Source of the DNA: UBA2336 sp049306095
GTDB lineage: Bacteria; Bacteroidota; Bacteroidia; Cytophagales; Cyclobacteriaceae
Direction of reading: 5' to 3'
Assembly (NCBI GenBank): GCA_049306095.1
Contig: JBAQPU010000037.1
Span: forward strand, 3,002-67,001
Length of the DNA stretch: 64,000 nucleotides
The notes under the pieces were generated by a model, which was not told the DNA's origin, did no database searches, and saw only the letters and a list, made by a program, of their open reading frames with translations. Position numbers and translations under genes: made by a program. Shown in pieces: positions 35,490 to 44,088 of this stretch. Within the stretch, counting starts at the first letter, position 1, and every line of letters begins with the position of its first letter.

Positions 35490-36113
35490 CTACTGCCCTT
35501 TTCGGATCAGGATGTCTAACTTCTCTTTAACCACCCGGCTATCGGCATGACCAAACCATTGGGTAAGAATTTCCATAGTATCTGTAAATAGGAAAAACGA
35601 AGGCGTACCCCGCATCAGGTTGGCAGCAAAGGTATACCCACATTGCGGTATTTGCCCAAAATACGTGCTCAGCGCAGTCCGCATACTTACTAAATCAGCA
35701 GGCGATGCGGCAGGTGTGCCTTCTCTGATGTTTTCAATTACCCGATCAATAAATTCCAATTGAAGTAACCCGGCCTGACCGATTACCTCATCCATCAAAA
35801 CAGGGAAAGTGATGGTTTGAGCATCCCACTCAAGTAAACCTGCCTGTTGCGCTTTTAAAGTTTCACCCAGAAGCTGGTTTTCGCTAAACAATAGCCTTGC
35901 ATTTTCCGGTGTATTAAGCTCGAAATCTTCAAAGGCAGTAGAAAGGGCAAAACAGGAAAGTTTATCACCAAAATATAATTGCAATTCCTTCATCAATGGA
36001 AAACCATGGATAAAGCACCCCGGGCAATTCACCTGAAAAACCATCATCAGGTTGAGGTGCCCCAAAATAAACTCCCCGGTTATGCTTTTGTGGTGGCGCA
36101 GCAGTAGTTTCAT
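35490..36113 (-). CDS. Thioredoxin-fold protein with CPGC motif
   Basis: This 207-residue protein has no signal peptide. Its N-terminal strand LNLMMVFQVNCPGCFIHGFP carries a CPGC redox motif (Cys 30 and 33). It continues with a TlpA/AhpC-like pattern (KELQLYFGDKLSCFALSTAF) and, after a helical insertion, the cis-Pro-like region MRGTPSFFLFTDTMEILTQW. It is probably a cytoplasmic thiol oxidoreductase or peroxiredoxin-like protein; the partner is unknown. It stands alone between the M1 peptidase and the OmpA gene, divergent from the latter. Confidence 0.75.
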   Translation of the reverse strand: MKLLLRHHKSITGEFILGHLNLMMVFQVNCPGCFIHGFPLMKELQLYFGDKLSCFALSTAFEDFELNTPENARLLFSENQLLGETLKAQQAGLLEWDAQTITFPVLMDEVIGQAGLLQLEFIDRVIENIREGTPAASPADLVSMRTALSTYFGQIPQCGYTFAANLMRGTPSFFLFTDTMEILTQWFGHADSRVVKEKLDILIRKGQ

Positions 36114-36266
36114 TCTGAACTTTTAACGTGCAGCTAAATTACAATTTTTAAAAAACGCTGGCGCAAACAGCATTAGTCAGGTATTTTCAGCGAAGAAGGT
36201 TACTAAAGACCGGTAATAAAGCATTTTTCATTGCTACACTTTACGTAACTTAAAAGAAAAATCGTA

Positions 36267-37457
36267 ATGAAACCCTCGCTAATTCTGATTGCGGCTCTAC
36301 TGCTTTGTGTCCGCCCCTATTCCCAGGCTCAGGATAAACCGTACTATGTAGTGATTGGCGCTTTCGCGAAAGAAAGTAACGCCAAAAAATTCAGCGGGTT
36401 CGTTCGAAGTCGTTTTTTTAAGGCTACGTATGAAATGAACACCAACAGGAATCTCTATTATGTTTATGCCATAAAAACCAACAGCAAAAAAGAAGCCTTT
36501 GATCAGGTAAGGCTATTGCAAAAAGAAGCAGCTTTCCGGGATAGTTGGGTTTTCAAAGGCTCGCTCGGAAGTTCACAACCTTCCGTTGCTGTTGAACAAA
36601 AACCACCGGTAATCACCGAACCGGAACCCACCACTAACCCACAACCCGAACCACCTCCAACTGAAATAACTCCACCGGTTGCTGAAACAAAAATTGACAC
36701 TCCGGCAGTGGTCACGGAGATAGTCCCCTCTGCACCAGAGGCGAAACCCAAGCGTGTTGTAAAAGGAAAGTTATTCAAGTTTACCATTCTCACACCCGAT
36801 GGTGCGGCCTATGCCGGAAACGTTCATCATGTTGACCTTCAGAGAGGGCGTGACCTGGCGACTTATTCCAGCACCGATTACAGCGATGTTCCTAAACCGG
36901 CAGAGGAACCCATGACATTGGTTTGCGGCATCTTCGGATATAAAGAAATAACCCTAATGGTCGACTATGGAAATCCAACGCTTACAGAAGGAGCCACACA
37001 GGATGAAGAAAATGCCTGGGTTATACCGTTTAAACTCGAACGGTTAAAAAAAGGCGATGTATCTGTGATGTACGATGTGTCTTTTTATAAAGATGCTGTT
37101 ATTATGCTGCCGCGATCACAGGAGGAATTGGATGAGTTGGTGAATCTGATGAATGCCAACCCGGCTTACAAAATTAAAATTCATGGCCACTGCAACGGCA
37201 CCAACAAACGAAAAATTATCGCACTCGGAAAAAGCCACAACTATTTTGACATGAAAGGTTCTGATGAACAAAACGGAACCGCAAAAGAACTGTCTGAAAA
37301 GCGGGCAGAAGCCGTTCGCGACTATCTTGTTGAACACGGCATTGACCAAAAGCGAATGGAGACATTTGCCTGGGGCGGAACCAATATGCTGGTAGCCGAA
37401 ACCAGCGCCAGTGCAAAGCTGAATGACAGGATTGAAATTGAAATATTAGAAGACTAA
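36267..37457 (+). CDS. Periplasmic SPOR / OmpA C-terminal domain protein
   Basis: The 396-residue protein has a signal peptide (LILIAALLLCVRPYSQAQ). A SPOR-like domain occupies about residues 23-100 (DKPYYVVIGAFAKESNAKKF, NRNLYYVYAIKTNSKKEAFD). A Pro/Thr/Glu-rich linker follows (about 110-165), then a small beta domain (KGKLFKFTILTPDGAAYAGN) and a C-terminal OmpA peptidoglycan-binding domain (about 275-396). The OmpA domain has PAYKIKIHGHCNG and LSEKRAEAVRDYLVEHGI, ending KLNDRIEIEILED. Both end domains bind peptidoglycan, so the protein probably tethers envelope to cell wall. It is related to Bacteroidota T9SS/gliding-associated OmpA proteins only by domain type. Confidence 0.85.
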   Translation: MKPSLILIAALLLCVRPYSQAQDKPYYVVIGAFAKESNAKKFSGFVRSRFFKATYEMNTNRNLYYVYAIKTNSKKEAFDQVRLLQKEAAFRDSWVFKGSLGSSQPSVAVEQKPPVITEPEPTTNPQPEPPPTEITPPVAETKIDTPAVVTEIVPSAPEAKPKRVVKGKLFKFTILTPDGAAYAGNVHHVDLQRGRDLATYSSTDYSDVPKPAEEPMTLVCGIFGYKEITLMVDYGNPTLTEGATQDEENAWVIPFKLERLKKGDVSVMYDVSFYKDAVIMLPRSQEELDELVNLMNANPAYKIKIHGHCNGTNKRKIIALGKSHNYFDMKGSDEQNGTAKELSEKRAEAVRDYLVEHGIDQKRMETFAWGGTNMLVAETSASAKLNDRIEIEILED

Positions 37458-37471
37458 ACTATCGCAGCTAC

Positions 37472-37499
37472 AAAAAAAACCAGGGACTTTCGTCCCTGG
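37472..37499 (-). terminator. Terminator of the YD-like lipoprotein gene
   Basis: On the minus strand an 8-bp perfect stem CCAGGGAC / GTCCCTGG with a 4-base loop is followed by eight T residues, 27 bases past the stop at 37526. It may also slow the convergent OmpA transcript. Confidence 0.8.
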
Positions 37500-37525
37500 C
37501 TAAACCAACCCATCAACCAATTAAA

Positions 37526-38317
37526 TTAATCTTCGTAGTAGGTATATGACCATGATTCACTAAACGTTCCACCACTGCCAGTTCCATTTTTAGTCTGAGT
37601 TGCCACCCGGTTTTTACTATCAAAGGTATAATCAAACGTTGCACCAAATGAACTTGTTGGATCATCGGTTATGTGACGCACATATTCTTCAGCAAGTTTT
37701 TTACTTTGCTTGCCAAACAATCCTCCAATGTGCTTCCATTCAGAATCTACCGCGTAAATCTGGTGAATGCCACTCGCATTGTCAGCTATAGTGTAAGTAA
37801 ATTCACGATCCTCTTTTACCGTTACTCCATCATCCTCATAACGAATACGGTGGGTAAAATTGCCATCTTCAATTGTTAAATCATATTTCAAATGATCAGT
37901 ACCGCTATAATGCTCAACAATTTTTATCATTCTGCCATCAGCATCGTACTGGTATCCTTCCCATTCTGTTTTATCTACATCCCAGAATTCCTTTATTATT
38001 CGGCCATCACCATCAAGTGCATATACCGTCTCCTCGCCTTCTTTTGTAATGGTAAGTTCATTAGCCACCGAATAATCGTAAGAAATTGTAGTTGGAGCTT
38101 GACCGTCATAAATATTCTCTATGCTGATAACACGGTCTTCAGCATCATATGTAAACTCCCAGCTTTCAATTTCCGAACCATTATCAAACGTAACTGTCTT
38201 GATTACAGCAGGAGGAACCTTTGCTCCTCCTCCGCCTTCGTCATCTCCACATGAGCTGATAAACATTGTGCTTAATGCCAGCACAAGGGCGCTTAAAAAC
38301 ATCAGACTTCTTTTCAT
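37526..38317 (-). CDS. Lipoprotein with YD-like beta repeats
   Basis: The 263-residue protein has a lipoprotein signal (TMFISSC, Cys about 23) followed by an acidic Gly-rich spacer (GDDEGGGG), a common surface-export signal in Bacteroidota lipoproteins. Repeated units such as FTYDAEDRVISIENIYDGQ, YALDGDGRIIKEFWDVDK and YQYDADGRMIKIVEHYSG match the DUF4595/RHS-YD style of beta-hairpin repeats. No enzyme motif is seen. It is a stand-alone gene with its own terminator, 40 bases downstream of the end of the ribose-type operon; read-through from that operon is possible. Confidence 0.75.
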   Translation of the reverse strand: MKRSLMFLSALVLALSTMFISSCGDDEGGGGAKVPPAVIKTVTFDNGSEIESWEFTYDAEDRVISIENIYDGQAPTTISYDYSVANELTITKEGEETVYALDGDGRIIKEFWDVDKTEWEGYQYDADGRMIKIVEHYSGTDHLKYDLTIEDGNFTHRIRYEDDGVTVKEDREFTYTIADNASGIHQIYAVDSEWKHIGGLFGKQSKKLAEEYVRHITDDPTSSFGATFDYTFDSKNRVATQTKNGTGSGGTFSESWSYTYYED

Positions 38318-38357
38318 AATTTAATTTGTTTAAGGTTAAATAGTTAGACTACATTAT

Positions 38358-39362
38358 TTAGTTGCCGCCTGACACAATAATGAGTGCGAGGCCCGATATA
38401 AAAAGTAAAAACATCAAGAACAGTAAGATGTTAACTCCCTTACTTGCTCCCTTAAATTCTTTCCAGATAAACACTCCCCAAAATGCAGCCACCATGGTTG
38501 CCCCCTGGCCAAGCGCATACGAAATGGCTGCACCGGCTTTCCCAGCTGACATATAACTGAGCACCGTTCCAAGTCCCCAAATCAAGCCACCCACAACACC
38601 CACCATGTGTGTTGAAAAACCTCCGTTGAAATAATCTTTGTACGATACCGGTGTTCCTACAAAAGGCTTCTTCATAATAAGCGTGTTAAATAAAAAGTTG
38701 CTGATTAACATTCCGATTGCGAACACGAAGAAAGCAGTATAGGGTGTCATCATTCCCGGTGTTGGCGACTCAAAATTGTTCACATCCATGGCGTCAGCGA
38801 CAAAGCGGTAAAAGAACGACATCAGAATACCGGCTATAACTGCCAACCAGATTCCTTTTGATGAAGATTGCTTTTCACCTACCGACATCTTTCCTGAGGC
38901 AACGCCATTAAAAACGATGGCCACGGCAATCAGCGCAACACCGGTAAACAGCATAACGGGGTCGTCATTCGATGCACTGCTGTAATTGAGAATAACCCCC
39001 AGCACCAATGCAATGCCAACCCCTACCGGAAACGCCACGGCCATACCGGCAATAGAAATGGAGGCCGACAAGAGAATATTTGAAGCATTGAAAATGATGC
39101 CGCCAACAATTGCGCTAAATAAATTTGCACTGCTCACCTGCGCCAGGTCATTTGTAAAACTTCTTCCTTGTTCGCCTGTACTGCCCAGGGTGAACCCAAA
39201 AATTAATGACAACAACACAATACCAATTACATAATCCCAATAAAATAATTCATATCTCCAGGATTTAGCTGCCAGCTTTTGAGTATTCCCCCATGAGCCC
39301 CAGCACAGCATGGTGATGACGCAAAAAAAGACTGCTAATGAATAACTGCTAATGATGTACAT
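38358..39362 (-). CDS. GRP-type sugar permease (probable ribose importer)
   Basis: The 334-residue inner-membrane protein has ten predicted helices, of the glucose/ribose porter (GRP/DMT) fold. Signature-like parts are FCVITMLCWGSWGNTQKLAA in helix 1 and NILLSASISIAGMAVAFPVG in the middle; the C-terminal half contains YALGQGATMVAAFWGVFIWK. It is the last gene of the rbsK-susCD-hydrolase operon. The comparable permease in the Bacteroides thetaiotaomicron ribose locus (rbsP) imports ribose, so ribose is the best guess. Its start codon is directly preceded by a run of TAAAATC repeats, in the place of a ribosome-binding site. Confidence 0.87.
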   Translation of the reverse strand: MYIISSYSLAVFFCVITMLCWGSWGNTQKLAAKSWRYELFYWDYVIGIVLLSLIFGFTLGSTGEQGRSFTNDLAQVSSANLFSAIVGGIIFNASNILLSASISIAGMAVAFPVGVGIALVLGVILNYSSASNDDPVMLFTGVALIAVAIVFNGVASGKMSVGEKQSSSKGIWLAVIAGILMSFFYRFVADAMDVNNFESPTPGMMTPYTAFFVFAIGMLISNFLFNTLIMKKPFVGTPVSYKDYFNGGFSTHMVGVVGGLIWGLGTVLSYMSAGKAGAAISYALGQGATMVAAFWGVFIWKEFKGASKGVNILLFLMFLLFISGLALIIVSGGN

Positions 39363-39363
39363 A

Positions 39364-39395
39364 TTTAGATTTTAGATTTTAGATTTTAGATTTTA
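39364..39395. repeat. Heptanucleotide tandem repeat before the permease start
   Basis: TTTAGAT is repeated four times and followed by TTTA (about 4.6 copies of 7 bases), ending two bases from the ATG of the permease on the minus strand. It fills nearly all of the 37-base gap to the esterase gene. Confidence 0.9.
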
Positions 39396-39399
39396 TTAT

Positions 39400-40947
39400 T
39401 TACCGGTGAATTTTTCGTTGCGTAAAATCAAGTGCCTCTTTCAAATTATCAATCATCCATTTTTCTCCTCCTGTTCCTTCCTGAACACGGTATTCATGGC
39501 GCAAGTCTTCATCGCGAAGGAAAACATGAGCCTGTCCATTGCTCTGGTAATTTTTACTCATGTCGGTTGTAAAAATCATAAACCAGGTTCTTGTAAGCAG
39601 CTTCTTATTGGAAGCGTAAGCTGATTTCAATTCTTCAAAATCAATAGGCGAATCAAATAATACACAGGAGGTAAATGTTTCTGGAGTCAAAGCACTTTTC
39701 ACTGCCGGTAATCCGCCACTTTCAAATCCCATAAGCGAGCGAAAACGCCAGCCATTTCGGGCTCTGTATTTCTTTTCAAAATCAGGTAGCAGAGAAATTA
39801 TGTCGTTAACATCACGGTTGACATACACTACTATCAATGGTATTAGGGTTCCGTTGTTGATGGATGACGACACAAAACCAGAAATCCCAGCTTTAGTTGC
39901 CGCGTTTAAATCACCTACAATAAACAAAGTGGGATACAGGCGTTGTGTCTGGCTATACTCATCCGGTAACAACACTTCATAACTGGCTTCACGAATAAGT
40001 TTACTTACTGCGGAAGTACCGGTTTTTTGAGTATTGATTTTAATATCACCCCGATAGGGTTTCCCTTCAAACGCATCACTAATGAATCGCAAGCCATTGG
40101 GTAAGGCATCGCGCCAGTATTGAAATTCATGACCGCCATTGCGCACACGAAACTCGTGCGGAAAATCTATGTCGCGCATCAGCATATGCAACTCTTCATT
40201 ACTACGGCAAAGAGTCCCTTCATCATCGCCATTATCGATATAGATTTTAAGGTTTTTCAACTTGCTGAGATCGTTTTGGGTGAAGATGTGAAACGGAGAA
40301 TGCTGTTTATAATAATCTGTAATTCTATCTTTCCCTACCAAGCCTACTGCCCCAAACAATCTTCCCCACTGTTCATCCCATTCAGAGCCGTCTTCTACCT
40401 CGTACTGAGCATCCGTGCGTACAGAAATACTCAATGGCACACTAACGGAAATAACCTCCGGGTTTCGCAACGGTAAAACTAACGCTCCAAACCCACCCAT
40501 CGAGTACCCGAGGGTTGCACGGTGTTTGCCGTCAGCTATTGTTCTGTACTGCTGATCAACAAAAGGTACCAACTCTTTTATAAACATATCCTCATACATG
40601 AACTTGCCCGCATAATCATTCACATAATAGTTACGAAAGCCCTGAGGCATGATATAGATCATGGGAAGAATTTCACCATTCTTAATTTGGGCGTCTACAA
40701 TCTGACTTACCTGGCCGTATTCAAGCCATGAAAATTCATTATCGCCCAATCCGTGAAGGAGGTACACGACAGGATATCGCTTCCCTGATGTATAATAATC
40801 TTCAGGAAGCACAACAGCATACTTGATATTCTGCGACAGAATTTTACTGCTCATGGAAAGCCCTTCAATGATGCGCGGTTTCTCCTGCGCACATGCAACC
40901 GATGTGGTTACCAAAATGAAAAATCCAATCAGTTTCAAAGGTCTCAT
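39400..40947 (-). CDS. Exported double-domain esterase (second domain inactive)
   Basis: The 515-residue protein has a signal peptide ending VACAQ (about residue 20). Residues 30-300 are an esterase-D/feruloyl-esterase-like alpha/beta hydrolase with oxyanion segment LLHGLGDNEFSW, nucleophile elbow GYSMGG (Ser 149), an acid in DNGDDEG (about 241) and His 273 in GGHEFQYW. Residues 310-515 repeat the same fold, but the elbow reads GFESGG with Glu 409 in the nucleophile place and no clear catalytic His, so this half is probably non-catalytic. It should hydrolyse an ester in the periplasm or outside. It overlaps its paralogue upstream by 4 bases. Confidence 0.87.
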   Translation of the reverse strand: MRPLKLIGFFILVTTSVACAQEKPRIIEGLSMSSKILSQNIKYAVVLPEDYYTSGKRYPVVYLLHGLGDNEFSWLEYGQVSQIVDAQIKNGEILPMIYIMPQGFRNYYVNDYAGKFMYEDMFIKELVPFVDQQYRTIADGKHRATLGYSMGGFGALVLPLRNPEVISVSVPLSISVRTDAQYEVEDGSEWDEQWGRLFGAVGLVGKDRITDYYKQHSPFHIFTQNDLSKLKNLKIYIDNGDDEGTLCRSNEELHMLMRDIDFPHEFRVRNGGHEFQYWRDALPNGLRFISDAFEGKPYRGDIKINTQKTGTSAVSKLIREASYEVLLPDEYSQTQRLYPTLFIVGDLNAATKAGISGFVSSSINNGTLIPLIVVYVNRDVNDIISLLPDFEKKYRARNGWRFRSLMGFESGGLPAVKSALTPETFTSCVLFDSPIDFEELKSAYASNKKLLTRTWFMIFTTDMSKNYQSNGQAHVFLRDEDLRHEYRVQEGTGGEKWMIDNLKEALDFTQRKIHR

Positions 40948-42521
40948 CTGCTCAAACTCTCTTTTAAGAATGAAAAGGAATCATTCAAACCATTTAAAAA
41001 TGCCTGATATGACTCGGCCCCCTGCCGAACTCTGTACTCATAACCATCGGTACCATCATTTCTGATTTTTGAATAAAGGTTTTCATAACCTCTATAACTA
41101 TCGCTTTTATCAGTGCCATCTACATAATAAAAGACAGTAGGTGAAACCTCGGGTGCAACATCGGCCAGGGTTGCATTGAAAATAAAGCAATCGCTGAAAA
41201 GATCGGTTTCATCTGCAAATCCCAGGGTGCTCGTGGCTCCTTCACCATTTGCCATGATTACACGGTTATCGCGAATCGCTTTGGTGCGGAAATTGTCATC
41301 CATATAAGTAACCACCTGCTGAAGCAGGTCAGCATCAACTCCAATCGCTTCAGCTTCTACCTCAACAAGAATTGATTTGGCGATCTTGGAGGCGGTCATG
41401 CCATTACGCAACAAAGAAAATGTATTAATCAGGTTATCATGATGATTGTCTTCTGCATCGTGAATAAAATATAGCACCGGGTAATCTAAACTGCTCGATT
41501 CATAATCAACTGGCTTCAGGATATTTACATCAATTCCGCCAACCTCCGTTTCCGATATGTCGCTATCGGTAATCAGTGTACCAATTGTTGCGGGCGTTGG
41601 CTCTGCTGGGTACGGTATGCCTTTGAAAGCATCGCTGATGAATTTTAACGCTTCGGGATAAGATTTCTTCCAGTAGTCGAACGAATGGCCGCCACTGCGT
41701 ACACGATATTCATGTGCGACTTCATTTTCGCGCATCAGTGAATGCAAGTTATTACTGGTGAAGATTAGCGCATCTTCATCATCTCCGCAGTCGATCAGGA
41801 ATTTCAGATTACTGTAAACCGTTAAGTCACCTTCGTTGAAAAAATAAAACGGACTTCGTTCCTTAAAATAATCAGAAAGCCTGGCTGTGCCGGAAACTCC
41901 CAAGCCGGGACCAAAATTGGGAGCCCACTGGTTATCGAATGATGATTGAGATTCTGCAATATACTGGTCATCGGTACGGAAAGACATACTTAAGGGAATG
42001 CCCACTGAAAATACTTCGGGATTCATTGCCGGGAGGATAAGCGCCCCATAGCCACCCATAGAATATCCCATAACGGCACGCTGTGTCTTATCCGCTTTCG
42101 TACGAAAACGTGAGTCGATTTCAGGCACAAGCTCCTCAACAAACATTTCCATATAAGGGAAATTTCCATTGTATTTGTCGATGTAATAGGTTTGAAAACC
42201 CTGGGGCATGACAAAGATCATCGGGCCGGTTTCCGCTACATACTTGTCGGTATAATATTGCAACCCGCCATACGTATACCAAGCTGTTTCGTCATCGCCA
42301 TAGCCATGTAAAAGATAAACCACGGGGTAAGTTTCATCTGATTGATCGTAACCTTCCGGCAGCAAGACAGCATAATCTACTGATCTGTTAAGTATCTGAC
42401 TTTGTAATTTCTGATCTTCCCATAACCGCATGAACGGAACTTCAACCGGTTTGGGGTTGTCCTCTCCGCAACCTGCAAGCAGGCCTGTTATGATCATCAT
42501 CAAATAAAATCTCCCCTTCAT
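40944..42521 (-). CDS. Lipoprotein double-domain esterase (second domain inactive)
   Basis: The 525-residue paralogue of the following gene has a clear lipobox (ITGLLAGC, Cys 18). The first domain (about 35-310) has LLHGYGDDETAW, the elbow GYSMGG (Ser 154), DCGDDEDA (about 247) and GGHSFDYW (His 279), a complete Ser-Asp-His triad. The second domain (about 315-525) keeps the fold pattern (DYPVLYFIHDAEDNHHDN) but has MANGEGA where the elbow should be, so the nucleophile is lost. It is probably membrane-anchored and acts before or beside the ADP-ribosylglycohydrolase-family proteins encoded just upstream. Which ester it cuts is not known. Confidence 0.87.
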   Translation of the reverse strand: MKGRFYLMMIITGLLAGCGEDNPKPVEVPFMRLWEDQKLQSQILNRSVDYAVLLPEGYDQSDETYPVVYLLHGYGDDETAWYTYGGLQYYTDKYVAETGPMIFVMPQGFQTYYIDKYNGNFPYMEMFVEELVPEIDSRFRTKADKTQRAVMGYSMGGYGALILPAMNPEVFSVGIPLSMSFRTDDQYIAESQSSFDNQWAPNFGPGLGVSGTARLSDYFKERSPFYFFNEGDLTVYSNLKFLIDCGDDEDALIFTSNNLHSLMRENEVAHEYRVRSGGHSFDYWKKSYPEALKFISDAFKGIPYPAEPTPATIGTLITDSDISETEVGGIDVNILKPVDYESSSLDYPVLYFIHDAEDNHHDNLINTFSLLRNGMTASKIAKSILVEVEAEAIGVDADLLQQVVTYMDDNFRTKAIRDNRVIMANGEGATSTLGFADETDLFSDCFIFNATLADVAPEVSPTVFYYVDGTDKSDSYRGYENLYSKIRNDGTDGYEYRVRQGAESYQAFLNGLNDSFSFLKESLSR

Positions 42522-42522
42522 A

Positions 42523-44088
42523 TCAGCTTTTTACTTCAGGATTTATTGATGTTGCCGGTGACTCGCTATACGTGACAACCGACTTCAAATACATTCTGAA
42601 ATCAGGATTTTGATTCACCCACTTGATTTCTACTTTATGAGTACCCTGAGGCAATAAATATTTATGATAGATATCGTATTTCCTGATAATGTAATCGAAC
42701 GGCATCTTAATTTGTTCTGTTTTTTCACCATCCACATACACATCCAGCAATGCCACATAGTCACTTTTAGAAACACCGCAAACGCTCCGGAGGTTTCCTA
42801 AAACAACTACACCATTGCCGGTGAAATTCACTACTATCGGTTCTTCCAGATGATCTTTCCTGATTAACAGTTCAGAAGCAGGGTACAATCCTTGGAATGA
42901 TTGCTCAAGTTTCAATGTCTCGGGTATTTGAACCGGAATTGAAATATTCGTTTCTGTAACGCTTCCTCCATTTTTCTCAATTACTTGTAAAGCATGTTTG
43001 TAACTGAGACCGTATATATCGCGCAGGGAAATATTCATGTATGGAAATTTCAAATCCTCTGCTTCCTCAAGTGCGGGTTTCCAGTAAGCAGGAATGTTTT
43101 TATAGCCAACCATTACACCCAAAATTCCTGCCGCTGTAGCTGGGTTGCAGTCAGAATCCTGACCACAGCGGGTTGCAACATCTATTGTTTTAAAAAAATC
43201 TTTTTTGCCATACAGTAAGCCCATCACCACATACGCAGCATTGAGGCTCGCATCAATGTTAAATGCGTTAAACACACCTTCTGAACATCCTTTGTCGGAC
43301 GAGTGTTTCTTCTCAATTTCAAACCAGGCCTTTTTCCAGTCGTCAGGATATTGTTTGTGCCACTGAATAACATCAGCTATAGTTTTATAAAATTTACTTT
43401 CCGATGGCACAACTTTCAGCGCGGAATTGATAACCAGATTCAGATCATCGGTTACATAGGCTGCAGAATACATAGCTGAAATAAATGCCCCTCCATAGAA
43501 ACCGTCACCATAATTCATGATATGGCCAATGCTATCACAAATAGTAGATGACGCATTGATCATACCCGGTGTCATCATTCCGGCAAAGTCGGCTTCGATT
43601 TGAAAATCAATATCATCAGCATGCGGGTTGTTCATCCAATGTCCGGAAGCAGGCGGCATGATACCGTTCAGAATATTGTACCGGGCGGCCTGATTGGCAT
43701 GCCACAATTTGTAGTCGTCTTTGGCAAAGGCTATCGCAAATGAATCCACAGGCGCATCCAGGCCATACTTCTCCAATATTTCAACAAACGTCATATCAAT
43801 GTAGATGTCGTCATACAGACCAGGGTCTAATTCAAAAGTTTCCTTGATGTAATGATCATGCCAGATGATTGGTTGATAATCCTGGATCAATGTTCCTTTG
43901 AATTTGAATTCAGTTGGGCCACCATATGTACACCCAATGGTTTGGCCTGCCCACCCTCCTCTAATTTTGTCTTTCAATGCTTCGGTAGAAATCGAAAAAT
44001 CTTTCGGTAATGACGTGGTTGCTACCTCCGGGTTTACGCAGGCTGTTGTGAGGGTGATTACAGTTACATATAATAGACTCTTTCTCAT
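42523..44088 (-). CDS. ADP-ribosylglycohydrolase-family lipoprotein (copy 1)
   Basis: The 521-residue protein has a lipobox (LTTAC, Cys about 17). The DraG/ARH-like helical domain covers about 38-380: GGWAGQTIGCTYGGPTEFKF, metal-site segment DDIYIDMTF at 93-101, and the C-terminal metal motif CGQDSDCNPATAAG at 308-321. The usual DDT at the first site is replaced by DDIYxD, as in the next copy. The last 130 residues form a beta-sandwich (GTHKVEIKWVNQNPDFRMYL) that may bind the substrate. The family cleaves the N- or O-ribosyl bond of ADP-ribose conjugates. Extracytoplasmic location within a ribose operon suggests release of ribose from such compounds. The start overlaps the previous stop by 4 bases. 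Confidence 0.87.
   Translation of the reverse strand: MRKSLLYVTVITLTTACVNPEVATTSLPKDFSISTEALKDKIRGGWAGQTIGCTYGGPTEFKFKGTLIQDYQPIIWHDHYIKETFELDPGLYDDIYIDMTFVEILEKYGLDAPVDSFAIAFAKDDYKLWHANQAARYNILNGIMPPASGHWMNNPHADDIDFQIEADFAGMMTPGMINASSTICDSIGHIMNYGDGFYGGAFISAMYSAAYVTDDLNLVINSALKVVPSESKFYKTIADVIQWHKQYPDDWKKAWFEIEKKHSSDKGCSEGVFNAFNIDASLNAAYVVMGLLYGKKDFFKTIDVATRCGQDSDCNPATAAGILGVMVGYKNIPAYWKPALEEAEDLKFPYMNISLRDIYGLSYKHALQVIEKNGGSVTETNISIPVQIPETLKLEQSFQGLYPASELLIRKDHLEEPIVVNFTGNGVVVLGNLRSVCGVSKSDYVALLDVYVDGEKTEQIKMPFDYIIRKYDIYHKYLLPQGTHKVEIKWVNQNPDFRMYLKSVVTYSESPATSINPEVKS

Noticed and set aside
36141..36266. Possible promoter elements before the OmpA gene
   Set aside because: Only partial matches to TAnnTTTG (TACACTTT) without a -33 partner, so not listed.
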